Assembly: GCF_038008685.1 (NCBI RefSeq) | Contig: NZ_JBBOZQ010000001.1 | Coordinates: 806,001-870,000 of the forward strand | DNA from: Lysinibacillus sp. FSL W8-0992 | GTDB taxonomy: Bacteria; Bacillota; Bacilli; Bacillales_A; Planococcaceae | Reading direction: 5' to 3' | DNA length: 64,000 bases | Part shown: one piece after another, positions 35,568-44,675 of the stretch | Numbering within the stretch: the stretch's first letter is position 1 | Layout of the letters: each line of letters begins with the position of its first letter | Translations under genes and position numbers: made by a program | The notes under the pieces: model-generated | Told to the model about the DNA's origin: nothing | The model's database searches: none | Seen by the model: the letters and a program-made list of their open reading frames with translations, nothing else

Positions 35568-36070
35568 GAAATGCCCCCCTCTCCTAATAAATGACGAAGC
35601 TTCTTTAATGTTTTATGTAATCTTGATTTAACAGTCCCTTCAGGAATTTTTTGTAACGTGGCAATTTCGCTGTTTTTTAAATCTTTAAAGTACTTCAAAT
35701 GAATGAGCTCCTGTTGCTCAATAGGTAGCTTTGTAATGACATCATTGAGTTCAAATAGTTCCGCCATTTGCTCGGGCTGATCCACTATTTCATCTGTGAC
35801 GACAATACGCTTTTGCTGTCGTTTCATCATTAAACATGTATTGATAACAATGCGTACGAGCCACGTTTTAAAATACTGAGGCGTCTGCACTTTATGAATA
35901 TTTTTTAAGCATTGATACGTCATTTCTTGTAGTGCATCATTTGCATCATGTTCATTTTGCATATAGCTATAGGCAACACGATACATAGCTTCTTTATATA
36001 TTTGTAAAAGCAGTAGCTGTGCCGCTTCATCTCCATTAATCGCTTGTTTGGCAAGTTCGATTTCGTCCAT
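35564..36070 (-). CDS. ECF-type sigma-70 factor
   Basis: 168 residues from the ATG seven bases after AAAGGAGG; another ATG only one base from that site and further upstream starts were rejected. Region 2 has YRVAYSYMQNEHDANDALQEMTY, with FKTWLVRIVINTC after it, and region 4 has LPIEQQELIHLKYFKDLKNSEIA and IPEGTVKSRLHKTLKKLR. It directs RNA polymerase to envelope-stress type promoters; its regulon is not known from this window apart from probable autoregulation. Confidence 0.93.
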   Translation of the reverse strand: MDEIELAKQAINGDEAAQLLLLQIYKEAMYRVAYSYMQNEHDANDALQEMTYQCLKNIHKVQTPQYFKTWLVRIVINTCLMMKRQQKRIVVTDEIVDQPEQMAELFELNDVITKLPIEQQELIHLKYFKDLKNSEIATLQKIPEGTVKSRLHKTLKKLRHLLGEGGIS

Positions 36071-36245
36071 CTCCATGCCTCCTTTAATGATTAGATGCAC
36101 CGAATAAAACATTCGTTCATTTTATTTTATAAAATTTTAAAAGTAATTTATAACTTTTTTAGGAAAGGGCAGTGGTAGACAGTTCGTTGGATGTAGTGGG
36201 AGGTTTAGCTGTTATTTAGTTATATGGAGAACCATAATCCAAGTA

Positions 36246-36286
36246 AATAAAGGAGCCTTTCTATTGAGGAAGGCTCCTTTTATTTC
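36246..36286. terminator. Terminator of the YhgE/Pip gene
   Basis: AAAGGAGCCTTT (36249-36260) pairs with AAGGCTCCTTT (36270-36280); A/T tracts lie on both sides. Confidence 0.82.
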
Positions 36287-36303
36287 TATATAGAGGTACC
36301 GCT

Positions 36304-38307
36304 TTAGTTAGCGATTTCTACAGTAGGTTGTTCTTTATGCTGGATGTGGCTTGAAATCCAAGCGATGATGAAAGCGAGTAAAAGATAGATGAGTAAAAGT
36401 GATCCTTGTGTAACTAAGTTTGACCAGCCACCAAGGGTAATTACTTCTTGGAAACCTTTTAGTGAATGCGCCATCGGCAAAAATCCGCCGATTTTAGCTA
36501 GTATAGGATTTCCGAGCTCACCAGGGAATGTTCCGCCACATGTTGCTAATTGAAATACTAATAACGTAACAGCTATAAATTTACCGACATTTCCTAATAG
36601 AATTATGAGCATTAGGATGAGGGTCATAAATGTAAGTGACACGATCATGCTTGAAAGGAAAAAGAGCGGTACACTAGCTACTTTTAAGTTAAATCCTAAC
36701 AAGATAACGATATCTACAATAATTGATTGAATTAAACCAACTACGTAAACTAAACCTAATTTATTAATAAAGTGAACGGTGCCAGTCACTTTTAGAAGTT
36801 CTCTGCGTCCTAGTGGCAGAATATTAGATGCCATAATGCCTCCTACAAATAAAGCGAGTGACAAGAAATAGGGTGCGATACCGACACCATAATTCGGAAC
36901 GTCAGATAAATCAGATTCTACCAATTCGATTGGTTGGGCAAACATCGATGTCGTTGCATCGTCAAATTGAAGATTAGGTGTTTTTGCTGCCGCACTATTT
37001 AGTTTTGATGCTAATTCATTTGATCCCACTACTAAAGAGGAAAGCCCATTTTGCAGTTTTGGAAATCCGCCTGATACTTCATTAATTCCACTAGATAGCG
37101 CTGTAATTCCAGTATTAAGTGTAGTAAAGCCTGTTGACCATTTAGCAAAGCCACTTGCAAATTCAGTCGCTCCTTGTTGAAGTTGTTTTGCCCCCGCAGT
37201 AGCCTGAGTCATCTTTGTTCCAAATGTTTTCATGCTAGTTTCTAGCGTAGCTTGACCTGCCGCGATTTTTTTAGCAGCTGCGCCTACTTGTTGTTGACCA
37301 TTTGTTAAAGTAGTTTCAGTTGCAGATAATGTCTCTGCTAAAGCAATCAGTTGTTGAAATTCCGAATCTTGCTTTGCTTCGGGATGATCCTTTATATATT
37401 GAGCTAATTGCCCGCTTAAATTACTTGCTGCTTTTGCTGCTTGTTGTTGACCTTGAACTAGCTCTGTATTTTTAGAGGACCAGTCTGTCATACTTTCGCT
37501 CATTTGCCCTATTCCTGATTGAAGGGCTTGTTCAGCTCCAGTTAGTTGCTGTAATCCACTATATAGAGAGTCAGAACCGTTTATGAGTCCTTGAGCGCCA
37601 TTTGATAAGCTTTCCTGACCTGTTGAGAGGCTTGAACTTCCTGTTTGAAGCTTTTGAGCTCCTGCATCTAAACTATGAATGCCATCCGCTAGCTTGTCGG
37701 TTCCGCTCTGTATATCAGTCGCTCCCTTAGAAAGCTTTTCCGCCCCAGCGCCTGCTGTTGCAAAACCAGTCGAAGCATCCTGGAATTTAGTGAGAATAGA
37801 TTCAGAGTAAAACTTCGTTATGCTGGCGTTAATTTTTGTTTTCATTTTTTCCACGGCTGTTGTCGTAATTTGTGAAGCTACAAAGTTTTTCCCTGGATTA
37901 ATTTCATACGAAAGTTTTGCTGTTTTTGGAGTTTCTTCCATTAAAGTCGTTACGTTTTTAGAGAAATCCTTTGGAATTGTGATGACCATATAATAGTCGC
38001 CTGCTTTAAGCCCTTTTTGTGCGGTCTTGGCAGGGACGAAATGGAAGTTTAATTCTTTGCCTTCCTTTAGTTCGGTAATAAAGTCATCGCCAACATGCAA
38101 AGATTCTTTATCTATATTTGCTCCCTCGTCGAGATTAACGACAGCTACGGGAAGTTTGTCCAATTGCCCGTATGGATCCCAATATCCTGCTAAAAAGAAC
38201 CCAACGTAAATTAAAGGAACAAGAATAAGAAAAATAAAGGCCGTTCGCCCATGCTTATGTTTCCAAATAGCTACTAAGTCTTGCAATATTAATTGAAATC
38301 CTTTCAT
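36304..38307 (-). CDS. YhgE/Pip-domain membrane protein
   Basis: 667 residues. N-terminal helix (about 20-42) followed by the Pip-type segment YWDPYGQLDKLPVAVVNLDEGA. Then a long extracytoplasmic region (about 180-450) of heptad-like repeats rich in LxxGxxxLxxG (KLADGIHSLDAGAQKLQTGSS), predicted coiled coil. C-terminal membrane domain with five to six helices (ABC-2-like). The family includes YhgE, phage infection protein Pip and ESX-type EsaA. Its molecular role here is unknown. Divergent LysR gene 122 bp upstream is a likely regulator. Confidence 0.92.
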   Translation of the reverse strand: MKGFQLILQDLVAIWKHKHGRTAFIFLILVPLIYVGFFLAGYWDPYGQLDKLPVAVVNLDEGANIDKESLHVGDDFITELKEGKELNFHFVPAKTAQKGLKAGDYYMVITIPKDFSKNVTTLMEETPKTAKLSYEINPGKNFVASQITTTAVEKMKTKINASITKFYSESILTKFQDASTGFATAGAGAEKLSKGATDIQSGTDKLADGIHSLDAGAQKLQTGSSSLSTGQESLSNGAQGLINGSDSLYSGLQQLTGAEQALQSGIGQMSESMTDWSSKNTELVQGQQQAAKAASNLSGQLAQYIKDHPEAKQDSEFQQLIALAETLSATETTLTNGQQQVGAAAKKIAAGQATLETSMKTFGTKMTQATAGAKQLQQGATEFASGFAKWSTGFTTLNTGITALSSGINEVSGGFPKLQNGLSSLVVGSNELASKLNSAAAKTPNLQFDDATTSMFAQPIELVESDLSDVPNYGVGIAPYFLSLALFVGGIMASNILPLGRRELLKVTGTVHFINKLGLVYVVGLIQSIIVDIVILLGFNLKVASVPLFFLSSMIVSLTFMTLILMLIILLGNVGKFIAVTLLVFQLATCGGTFPGELGNPILAKIGGFLPMAHSLKGFQEVITLGGWSNLVTQGSLLLIYLLLAFIIAWISSHIQHKEQPTVEIAN

Positions 38308-38350
38308 GAAATAATCCTACCTTCCTATTTTTAAAAGATTATTTCATAAT

Positions 38351-38403
38351 AATCTATTACATTAATGTTGTATAATACATAAATCGTTATTACATAATAG
38401 ATT
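38351..38403. promoter_or_regulatory. Inverted repeat in the YhgE-LysR divergent spacer
   Basis: AATCTATTA at 38351-38359 and TAATAGATT at 38395-38403 are exact reverse complements, 35 bp apart centre to centre less arms, flanking TATAAT-like sequence. Position fits LysR-type control of both genes. Confidence 0.5.
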
Positions 38404-38429
38404 TAAATCTATACAAGAGGGGGACCAAT

Positions 38430-39311
38430 ATGGAACTTTTGCAGTTAAAGTATTTTCAAACAGTTGCCCGTCTCGAACATATGACGAAGGCAGCAGAGCA
38501 ACTTCAAATTGCACAGCCATCGCTTAGTAAAACGATTTCCCGCTTGGAGGAAGATTTGGGCGTGGTGTTGTTTGACAGAGAACATCGAAAAATTAGCTTA
38601 AATGAAGCTGGCAGAATTTTTTTAAACCGTGTGGAAAGGGCTTTTGCGGAATTGAATGAGGGACAAAGGGAGTTAGCTCAATTTACTGAGCAAGATCAAA
38701 AGAGTATTACATTGGCAGTAACGATTCCAAGAGTATTGCCTGCTTTATTAGGTTCATTTTTATCGAAATATCCAGATGCCCGTTTTCAACAGTTTCTAAA
38801 GTCTGTTACATCTATGAAAAAATTGTTGATGGAAGGGGAGTTGGATTATTGTATTTCCTCAGTTCCTATTGAAGGCGAGGGTATTAGATGGGAACCACTT
38901 ATTACTGAAGAAATATTTTTAATCGTGCCACCTAATCATCGGTTAGCAGACAGGGAGAGTATTCAACTCGCAGAGGTGAAGGATGAAGCGTTTATTAGTA
39001 TGAATACAGGGTTTGGCTTCCGAAGCTTAACAGATCAATTTTGCCGGGAGGCGGGGTTTGTCCAAAATATTGCCTTTGAGGGGGATGAGCCTTCCGTTAT
39101 TTCTGATTTAGTTAGACAAGGACTAGGTGTCGCTTTCGTTTCTGAATTATCTTGGGTTCCTAAATCAGAGGAGTTTCCTCATAAACTGCGAATTGTTGAA
39201 CCATCTTGTCAACGTACAATTGGGCTAGCGTGGTCAGAAAAACGCTATTTTACACCGATGGCTAACCAATTTCGTCAATTTGTTTTCGAATACTTTTCAA
39301 CTATTGCTTAA
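38430..39311 (+). CDS. LysR-family regulator
   Basis: 294-codon gene with the N-terminal winged helix LKYFQTVARLEHMTKAAEQL and QPSLSKTISRLEEDLGVVLF, then a periplasmic-binding-like effector domain. B. subtilis relatives act on divergent genes. GAGGGGG precedes ATG. It is divergent from the YhgE/Pip gene, which is the probable target. Confidence 0.94.
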   Translation: MELLQLKYFQTVARLEHMTKAAEQLQIAQPSLSKTISRLEEDLGVVLFDREHRKISLNEAGRIFLNRVERAFAELNEGQRELAQFTEQDQKSITLAVTIPRVLPALLGSFLSKYPDARFQQFLKSVTSMKKLLMEGELDYCISSVPIEGEGIRWEPLITEEIFLIVPPNHRLADRESIQLAEVKDEAFISMNTGFGFRSLTDQFCREAGFVQNIAFEGDEPSVISDLVRQGLGVAFVSELSWVPKSEEFPHKLRIVEPSCQRTIGLAWSEKRYFTPMANQFRQFVFEYFSTIA

Positions 39312-39336
39312 TAGAGTTAATTTACGCATGTGTTTA

Positions 39337-39361
39337 AGATGACCCAGCGATAGGGTCATCT
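39337..39361. terminator. Hairpin between converging LysR genes
   Basis: AGATGACCC (39337-39345) pairs with GGGTCATCT (39353-39361). The T-run is poor. Confidence 0.65.
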
Positions 39362-39384
39362 AATATTAGGCATTTGTTTACATT

Positions 39385-40260
39385 CTAGTTATTACTTAGC
39401 GGACGATACATTTTACTCATTGAGCTATAAAAGTCTTGTAAAATCGGATTGCTTAAATTTTTTGTTAAAGCAATGAGTTTGACTGGAATGTTAGAAGTAT
39501 AAGTTTCTAAAATAGTAGCCGACCCATCCTCGATTTCCTTTCTTATTCTGCTTGTCCCAATTACTCCGAGATACGGGTGATTGAGGACGGCATTTTTTAT
39601 GCTCTCATCACTATTGCAGTGAATAGTATTTGGAAAGTGAATTCCTTTGTTCAATATTTCAAATTTTATAAAGGGAGCTCTAAGATCAACCAATACAGGG
39701 TGTTTTTCTAATTTGCTCTCCATTTGAGAAGTGTCATTAGCAACTTTACTCGAAGCGAACAGCACTAAACTTTCATAGTCAATGCATTGATTGGAAATGT
39801 CAGAGTTTAAAGTTCTACCATTTACAATAGCAAAGTCCATCTCATTTTGTATTATCTTTTTTAAAGCCTCATCGCTACTATCTACAGAATAAACTTCTAT
39901 TAAAATATCTTGGTTCCTTTTTTGGAAATTAACTATATGTGGTAGAAAAAAACGGTCGCAATGTTCATCTAATGCACAAACCCGAATTACTTGCTTTTCT
40001 CCTTGGAATTCTTCGATTCTCCTTTGCATCGTAAACATCTCATTTAAGATATTTTTTGCATGCTCATAAAGAATTTCTCCAGCTTTAGTTAGCTTCCTTT
40101 TATTGTCCACTTTTTCAAAGAGAGGTAAGCCAATCTCATCTTCTAAGTGCTGTAGATGCTTTGTAACAGTAGGTTGTGAATAATTAAGGCGCATTGCTGC
40201 TTGAATTAGTCTTTTTTCTTCTGCTACGATTTGAAAAGTCTGAAGGTGTCTAATTTCCAA
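39385..40260 (-). CDS. LysR-family regulator of the YfcC/AbgB unit
   Basis: 291 residues. Winged helix with HLQTFQIVAEEKRLIQAAMRL and YSQPTVTKHLQHLEDEIGLPLF, followed by an effector domain that starts VIRVCALDEHCDRFFLPHIVNF. The start is TTG with AAAGG upstream, though the spacing is long. It is divergent from the YfcC carrier, which it probably activates in response to the substrate. Confidence 0.9.
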   Translation of the reverse strand: MEIRHLQTFQIVAEEKRLIQAAMRLNYSQPTVTKHLQHLEDEIGLPLFEKVDNKRKLTKAGEILYEHAKNILNEMFTMQRRIEEFQGEKQVIRVCALDEHCDRFFLPHIVNFQKRNQDILIEVYSVDSSDEALKKIIQNEMDFAIVNGRTLNSDISNQCIDYESLVLFASSKVANDTSQMESKLEKHPVLVDLRAPFIKFEILNKGIHFPNTIHCNSDESIKNAVLNHPYLGVIGTSRIRKEIEDGSATILETYTSNIPVKLIALTKNLSNPILQDFYSSMSKMYRPLSNN

Positions 40261-40579
40261 TTACATAACAACCTTTCCTGTTAATTTCTGAAGCTATAAA
40301 GTAAATAAAAATGATTATATAATGCTGATTTAATTTTTGAAATATAATTATAACCCTAAATATTTAAAATAGTAATATTGAATATTCACTATTAGAATAT
40401 CAATGACCTGTAATGCATTATAAAATGAAACCTATGAAAGCGTTAGCAATATTGGGTATTTTCTAAATTTTTCTAATCTTATTTTTTTACCGAGAGGATG
40501 ATTAAAACTCGACTGTTTTTTGAGTTAATTCATAGTATGACAGATTGCTTTTTACACAAATCACAAAGGGGTGTTATGT
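40261..40579. promoter_or_regulatory. Divergent control region of the YfcC/AbgB unit
   Basis: A+T-rich, non-coding. AATAGT (40368-40373) and ACTATT (40388-40393) flank AATATTGAATATT, a dyad of the LysR T-N11-A kind. The ribosome site AAAGGGG of the carrier lies at 40565-40571. Confidence 0.4.
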
Positions 40580-42007
40580 TTGAGTACTGCCAAACCAATA
40601 AAGATAGAAGAAGGTACTGAAAAGAGGAAGAAGAAAAAGGGCGGCTTAAATGCTTATGTTCTAATGTTTTTAATCATTGTTGTTCTTACACTTTTAACCT
40701 ATGTTATACCTGCTGGTCAATACGCTAGATATGAGGAAAATGGTAGAACGATTATTGACCCTACGAAATTTGAATACATTACAAATACGCCTGTAGGTTT
40801 GCTAGACATGTTTAATGCATTTCACCAAGGGATGGTCAAAGGTGCACCAATTATATTATTTGTTCTACTAATTGGTGGTGCTCTTGGAATTATGCAAGCT
40901 ACAGGATCTATTGATGCGTTAATTCGATTTACTGCACAAAAGTTTGGTAAAAGAAAAAAATTAATTATTCCAGTGATGGTACTTCTGTTCTCATTACTCG
41001 GTACCCTTATTGGAGCGGCTGAAGACTCGTTAGTTTATATTACAATAGTTGCTCCAATGACCATTGCCTTAGGCTTTGATGCGCTAACAGGTGTCGCAAT
41101 AGTATTTCTCGGCATGATAGGTGCTGGATTTACTGCAGGTATTACGAATCCTTTTACAATTGGTGTTGCTCAAACAGTTGCTGAGCTTCCAATGTACTCG
41201 GGTATGGGCTTACGTATCGCTATTTACGTAATCTTCTACATTTTATCGGTTGCCTTTATTTTAAGACACGTAAATAAAATCGAGAAAAATCCTGAACTAG
41301 CTGAATACGGGAAGTTTAACCCGAATGAAAGAATTACGTTTGATGACAATTTTAAGTTAAGTAAAAGACATGCACTTTCTCTTTTAGTGTTTTTAGGCTG
41401 CTTTATCGCGTTGATTTATGGCGTTATTAGTCTTGGCTGGTACATTAGTGAAATTGTAGGGATTTTCTTATTAGGTGCAATTATTATGGGTCTTATCGGA
41501 AGACTTTCTGGCAATGAGATGACGGATGCATTTTTAAAAGGATGTTCTGAAATGATTTCAGGTGCGATGATTATTGGGATTGCTAATACAATTCTTGTTG
41601 TACTTACGTCAGGCAACTTATTAGATACGATATTACATATTACTTCTAATTTACTGAATGGCCTTTCACCAAGTGTAACAGCGGTAGGGATGGCAGTTGT
41701 CAATTTCTTTATTCATTTCTTAGTGCCGTCTGGAAGTGGACATGCATCATTAGTCATGCCAATTATGGCACCATTAGCAGACCTAGTGGGAGTAACAAGA
41801 CAAACAGCTGCGTTTGCTACTGTAATGGGTGGCGGTGTCTCGAGTTTAATTATTCCGACTGGTGGCTTATTGTTAGCAGCTCTAGGTATGATGGGCATTC
41901 CTTATTCAAAATGGGCTAAATGGGTATTCCCTTATGTTGCTATTCAAATTGTCATAGTTGTGATCTTTTTAATTATTGCCCAGGCAATTAATTATGGACC
42001 GTTTTAA
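40580..42007 (+). CDS. YfcC-family membrane transporter
   Basis: 475 residues from a TTG eight bases after AAAGGGG; a GTG nine bases earlier lies inside that ribosome site. About 12 helices. The segments VLTLLTYVIPAGQYAR, FLVPSGSGHASLVMPIMAPLADL and PTGGLLLAALGMMGIPYSKW match the YfcC/C4-dicarboxylate-carrier/ArcD-like group. The following gene encodes an AbgB-like amidohydrolase, so the cargo may be an acylated or aminobenzoyl amino acid rather than a free amino acid. Confidence 0.88.
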   Translation: MSTAKPIKIEEGTEKRKKKKGGLNAYVLMFLIIVVLTLLTYVIPAGQYARYEENGRTIIDPTKFEYITNTPVGLLDMFNAFHQGMVKGAPIILFVLLIGGALGIMQATGSIDALIRFTAQKFGKRKKLIIPVMVLLFSLLGTLIGAAEDSLVYITIVAPMTIALGFDALTGVAIVFLGMIGAGFTAGITNPFTIGVAQTVAELPMYSGMGLRIAIYVIFYILSVAFILRHVNKIEKNPELAEYGKFNPNERITFDDNFKLSKRHALSLLVFLGCFIALIYGVISLGWYISEIVGIFLLGAIIMGLIGRLSGNEMTDAFLKGCSEMISGAMIIGIANTILVVLTSGNLLDTILHITSNLLNGLSPSVTAVGMAVVNFFIHFLVPSGSGHASLVMPIMAPLADLVGVTRQTAAFATVMGGGVSSLIIPTGGLLLAALGMMGIPYSKWAKWVFPYVAIQIVIVVIFLIIAQAINYGPF

Positions 42008-42048
42008 AAGCAAAGATAGATCGGTATGTAGCATTGACTCTTTTCTAT

Positions 42049-42080
42049 ATTCGCCATTTTACTGAGGTGAGATGGCGAAT
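42049..42080 (+). repeat. Hairpin between YfcC and AbgB genes
   Basis: ATTCGCCAT (42049-42057) pairs with ATGGCGAAT (42072-42080). It could lower expression of the second gene or stabilise the first part of the message. Confidence 0.6.
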
Positions 42081-42164
42081 TTAATAGGAAAGTTTATTGC
42101 ATTTGCTAGGATTTTGGCTTAAATAATTTTTTAGCAAAAATATTATTCTAACGGGGTGAATGAA

Positions 42165-43577
42165 ATGGATTATCGTAATACATTATCAAAGGTTATTGAA
42201 GAAAAACGACAAAAATTAATTTCTGTAAGTGATCAAATTTGGGGTTATGCAGAAACAGGATTTGAAGAGTTCCAATCAGCAGAATTATTATGCAACACTT
42301 TAGAAGAAGAAGGCTTTACTGTAGAAAAGGGAGTAGGCAATATTGATACTGCCTTTATTGGTAGTTATGGGACAGGAAAGCCGATTATTGCTGTTTTAGG
42401 TGAATTCGATGCACTAACTGGATTAAGTCAGGTTGGTGGAGATATTCAATATAACCCAGAAGTAACGAATGGCAACGGACATGGCTGTGGCCATAATTTA
42501 CTTGGTACAGGAGCATTAGCTGCTGCCATCGCAATCCGTTCATATTTACAAGAAAACAATCTTGAAGGTACTGTTCGTTACTATGGATGCCCTGGTGAGG
42601 AAATCGGTAGTGGTAAAACCTTTATGGTAAGAGAGGGGCTATTTGATGATGTAGACTTTGCAGTATGCTGGCATCCTTGGTCTCGAAATTCAGTTTGGTC
42701 CATGTCATCTCTTGCCTGTTATGAAGTTTCATTTAGATTTAAAGGAAAAAGCTCTCATGCTGCTAGCACGCCTCATCTTGGTAGAAGTGCACTCGATGCA
42801 GTTGAACTAATGAATGTCGGCGTTAACTATTTACGAGAACATATTATTCCTGAAGCAAGGGTGCATTACGCTGTAACAAATACAGGTGGTGTTTCACCAA
42901 ATGTTGTACAAGAAAAGGCGGATGTATTGTATTTTATTCGCGCACCACGTGTAGCTCAAGCAGAAGAAAATTATCAACGCATCTGTGACGTTGCAAGAGG
43001 AGCGGCTCTTATGACTGGTACACAAGTGGAAATTGATTTTGCTTCCGCTGCTTCCGATATATTGCCGAATAACACATTAGAGAAAGTCATGCATGATAAC
43101 TTTGTTGCTTTAGGTGTCCCACAATATGATGAAAAGGAACAACAATTCGCGAAGGACATTCGTGCAACTTTATCTGAGGCCGATAAAAAAGAAGATATTA
43201 AGGCTAATAAAGAACTAGAAGGCAAAGATTTAGCGCATGTTATCGATCCATTTATCCCATCAAACGGAATATTGCCAGGTACGAGCGATGTTGGCGATGT
43301 GAGCTGGGTTGTCCCAACCGTACAATGCATGGTAGCATGTGAACCAATTGGAACACCTCTTCATACTTGGCAGGTCGTTTCAACAGGAAAAACTTCAATT
43401 GCACATAAAGGTATGCTACATGCTGGTAAAGTGATGGCGGCAACTGCTATTGCAGTGCTACAAAACCCTGAAGTTCTGGAAAAAGCGAAGCTAGAATTAA
43501 TTGAACAACGAAATGGTGAGGAATATGTATGTCCGATTCCTCCTGAAGTGAAAAAGTATAAACTTCAAACTGTTTAA
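42165..43577 (+). CDS. M20 amidohydrolase, AbgB-like (p-aminobenzoyl-glutamate hydrolase subunit type)
   Basis: 470 residues from the ATG downstream of GGGG; a GTG nine bases earlier sits in the ribosome site. M20D metal-binding features: AVLGEFDAL, GHGCGHNLLGTGAL, YGCPGEEIGSGK, and SHAASTPHLGRSALDAVELM in the lid domain. It hydrolyses an amide bond of an amino-acid conjugate in the cytoplasm. In E. coli AbgB works with AbgA and the AbgT carrier; here it is paired with a YfcC carrier and no AbgA is next to it. Confidence 0.9.
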   Translation: MDYRNTLSKVIEEKRQKLISVSDQIWGYAETGFEEFQSAELLCNTLEEEGFTVEKGVGNIDTAFIGSYGTGKPIIAVLGEFDALTGLSQVGGDIQYNPEVTNGNGHGCGHNLLGTGALAAAIAIRSYLQENNLEGTVRYYGCPGEEIGSGKTFMVREGLFDDVDFAVCWHPWSRNSVWSMSSLACYEVSFRFKGKSSHAASTPHLGRSALDAVELMNVGVNYLREHIIPEARVHYAVTNTGGVSPNVVQEKADVLYFIRAPRVAQAEENYQRICDVARGAALMTGTQVEIDFASAASDILPNNTLEKVMHDNFVALGVPQYDEKEQQFAKDIRATLSEADKKEDIKANKELEGKDLAHVIDPFIPSNGILPGTSDVGDVSWVVPTVQCMVACEPIGTPLHTWQVVSTGKTSIAHKGMLHAGKVMAATAIAVLQNPEVLEKAKLELIEQRNGEEYVCPIPPEVKKYKLQTV

Positions 43578-43584
43578 AATAGCT

Positions 43585-43621
43585 AAAATCCACTGTGCTC
43601 ATAGGCAGCGCAGTGGATTTT
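43585..43621. terminator. Terminator after the AbgB-like gene
   Basis: AAAATCCACTG (43585-43595) pairs with CAGTGGATTTT (43611-43621), with further GC pairing inside. The outer arm AAAATCCAC recurs at 47688 and, with one change, at 61613. Confidence 0.82.
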
Positions 43622-43648
43622 GTGCCAGGCACTCAAACAATTTTGAAT
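43622..43648 (+). repeat. 27-bp interspersed repeat, copy 2
   Basis: GTGCCAGGCAC, then TCAAACAATTTTGAAT. The first 11 bases are a perfect palindrome around a central A. It directly abuts the terminator at 43585-43621. Confidence 0.85.
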
Positions 43649-43677
43649 ATTTTTTACGATATAGGTTGGTAGGGGGA

Positions 43678-44169
43678 TTAACACCAAACAATTACTTCAT
43701 GAGGCGTAGTTTGTGCGGGAATGCTTCTTGTAGTAGGTCCATAAACAACAATGAGAGTGCGATTTGCAGGACTTTTTGAAAAAGGCTGCCCATTTCTAAG
43801 CAAAATAGGCGTGTATGGTGCAAGATTTAATTGTAATTGACCATCACTACTCAACAATTGAGAATTAAAAAAGTCTACTTTTACATTTTGATAGCTGTTT
43901 TCTTTAACAATAATAAGTGCTTGATATTGAGGAGGGTAGATTAAAGGTACAGGTGCATTCGCATCATAATAGCCAACAATGCGATCACCACGGCTTACAA
44001 CTTCGTGATTTACAAAATAAGTAGAAGGTGAAATAACAAAATTAACAATGCCGCCTGCACCATTTTCTACCGTCATTAACGTATAACATCCTTCACTTTC
44101 CCCATTTTGCCCGACTGCAAAATCATTTATCTGTGTAACGGTACCCTGAAAAAAATTAAAATTGACCAT
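43678..44169 (-). CDS. Conserved protein of unknown function
   Basis: 163 residues from the second ATG, which is correctly spaced from GAGG. There is no signal peptide or membrane helix. The sequence is beta-rich (FFQGTVTQINDFAVG, GGIVNFVISPSTYFV, PLIYPPQYQALIIV, LIVVYGPTTRSIPAQTTPHE) and ends in VIVWC. I recognise it as a type of protein conserved in Bacillales and some clostridia but cannot name a function or family. Confidence 0.75.
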   Translation of the reverse strand: MVNFNFFQGTVTQINDFAVGQNGESEGCYTLMTVENGAGGIVNFVISPSTYFVNHEVVSRGDRIVGYYDANAPVPLIYPPQYQALIIVKENSYQNVKVDFFNSQLLSSDGQLQLNLAPYTPILLRNGQPFSKSPANRTLIVVYGPTTRSIPAQTTPHEVIVWC

Positions 44170-44396
44170 AGTCATTCCTCTCTTAAAAAAAGTTTAATCA
44201 ACTGTTTTCCGTCTACAAATACGAAATTCACCATCTTTTAATACATGTCATTTTAATCTATGTCACAAGTCATTTATGGGTGACAAGGGTTTGTTTCGCT
44301 TAATTTTTTATTAAAAAGGAATAATATATTTTTTTCACAAATCACTATATACTTAACTTGGACTTTAAACGTAATTTTTCTAAGGAGGGGAGCCTT

Positions 44397-44546
44397 TTGA
44401 ATTGGATTTCTAAAAATAAGAAACCCTTTTTAGCATTCATCGTTATTATCATAATTATTGCGGGTCTGCTCGATATTAAATATGAGGGACTATTCTTTCA
44501 AATGTTACCTAAATCTTTGCAATCTTATTTAGCTAACATGTTTTAA
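44397..44546 (+). CDS. Small single-pass membrane protein
   Basis: 49 residues from a TTG seven bases after AAGGAGGGG, an excellent ribosome site. A basic N-terminus (NWISKNKKP) precedes one strongly hydrophobic helix rich in isoleucine (AFIVIIIIIAGLL) and a short amphipathic tail. The function is unknown. Confidence 0.6.
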   Translation: MNWISKNKKPFLAFIVIIIIIAGLLDIKYEGLFFQMLPKSLQSYLANMF

Positions 44547-44675
44547 AAACGTTTCAGCTTATATGAAATCTTTTTATAAATAAAAACGCATTAGCTTGGC
44601 CAAACTTTAAAATGAAAAGCAGTTGAACAGATTATCTGTTTTATTACTTTTCAATAAAATCAATGGGGGATGGCT

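Noticed and set aside
36780-36792. Possible fifth copy of the 27-bp repeat (GTGCCAGTCACT)
   Set aside because: Only the first 12 bases match; the AAACAATT part is absent, and the site is inside the coding sequence of the YhgE/Pip protein.
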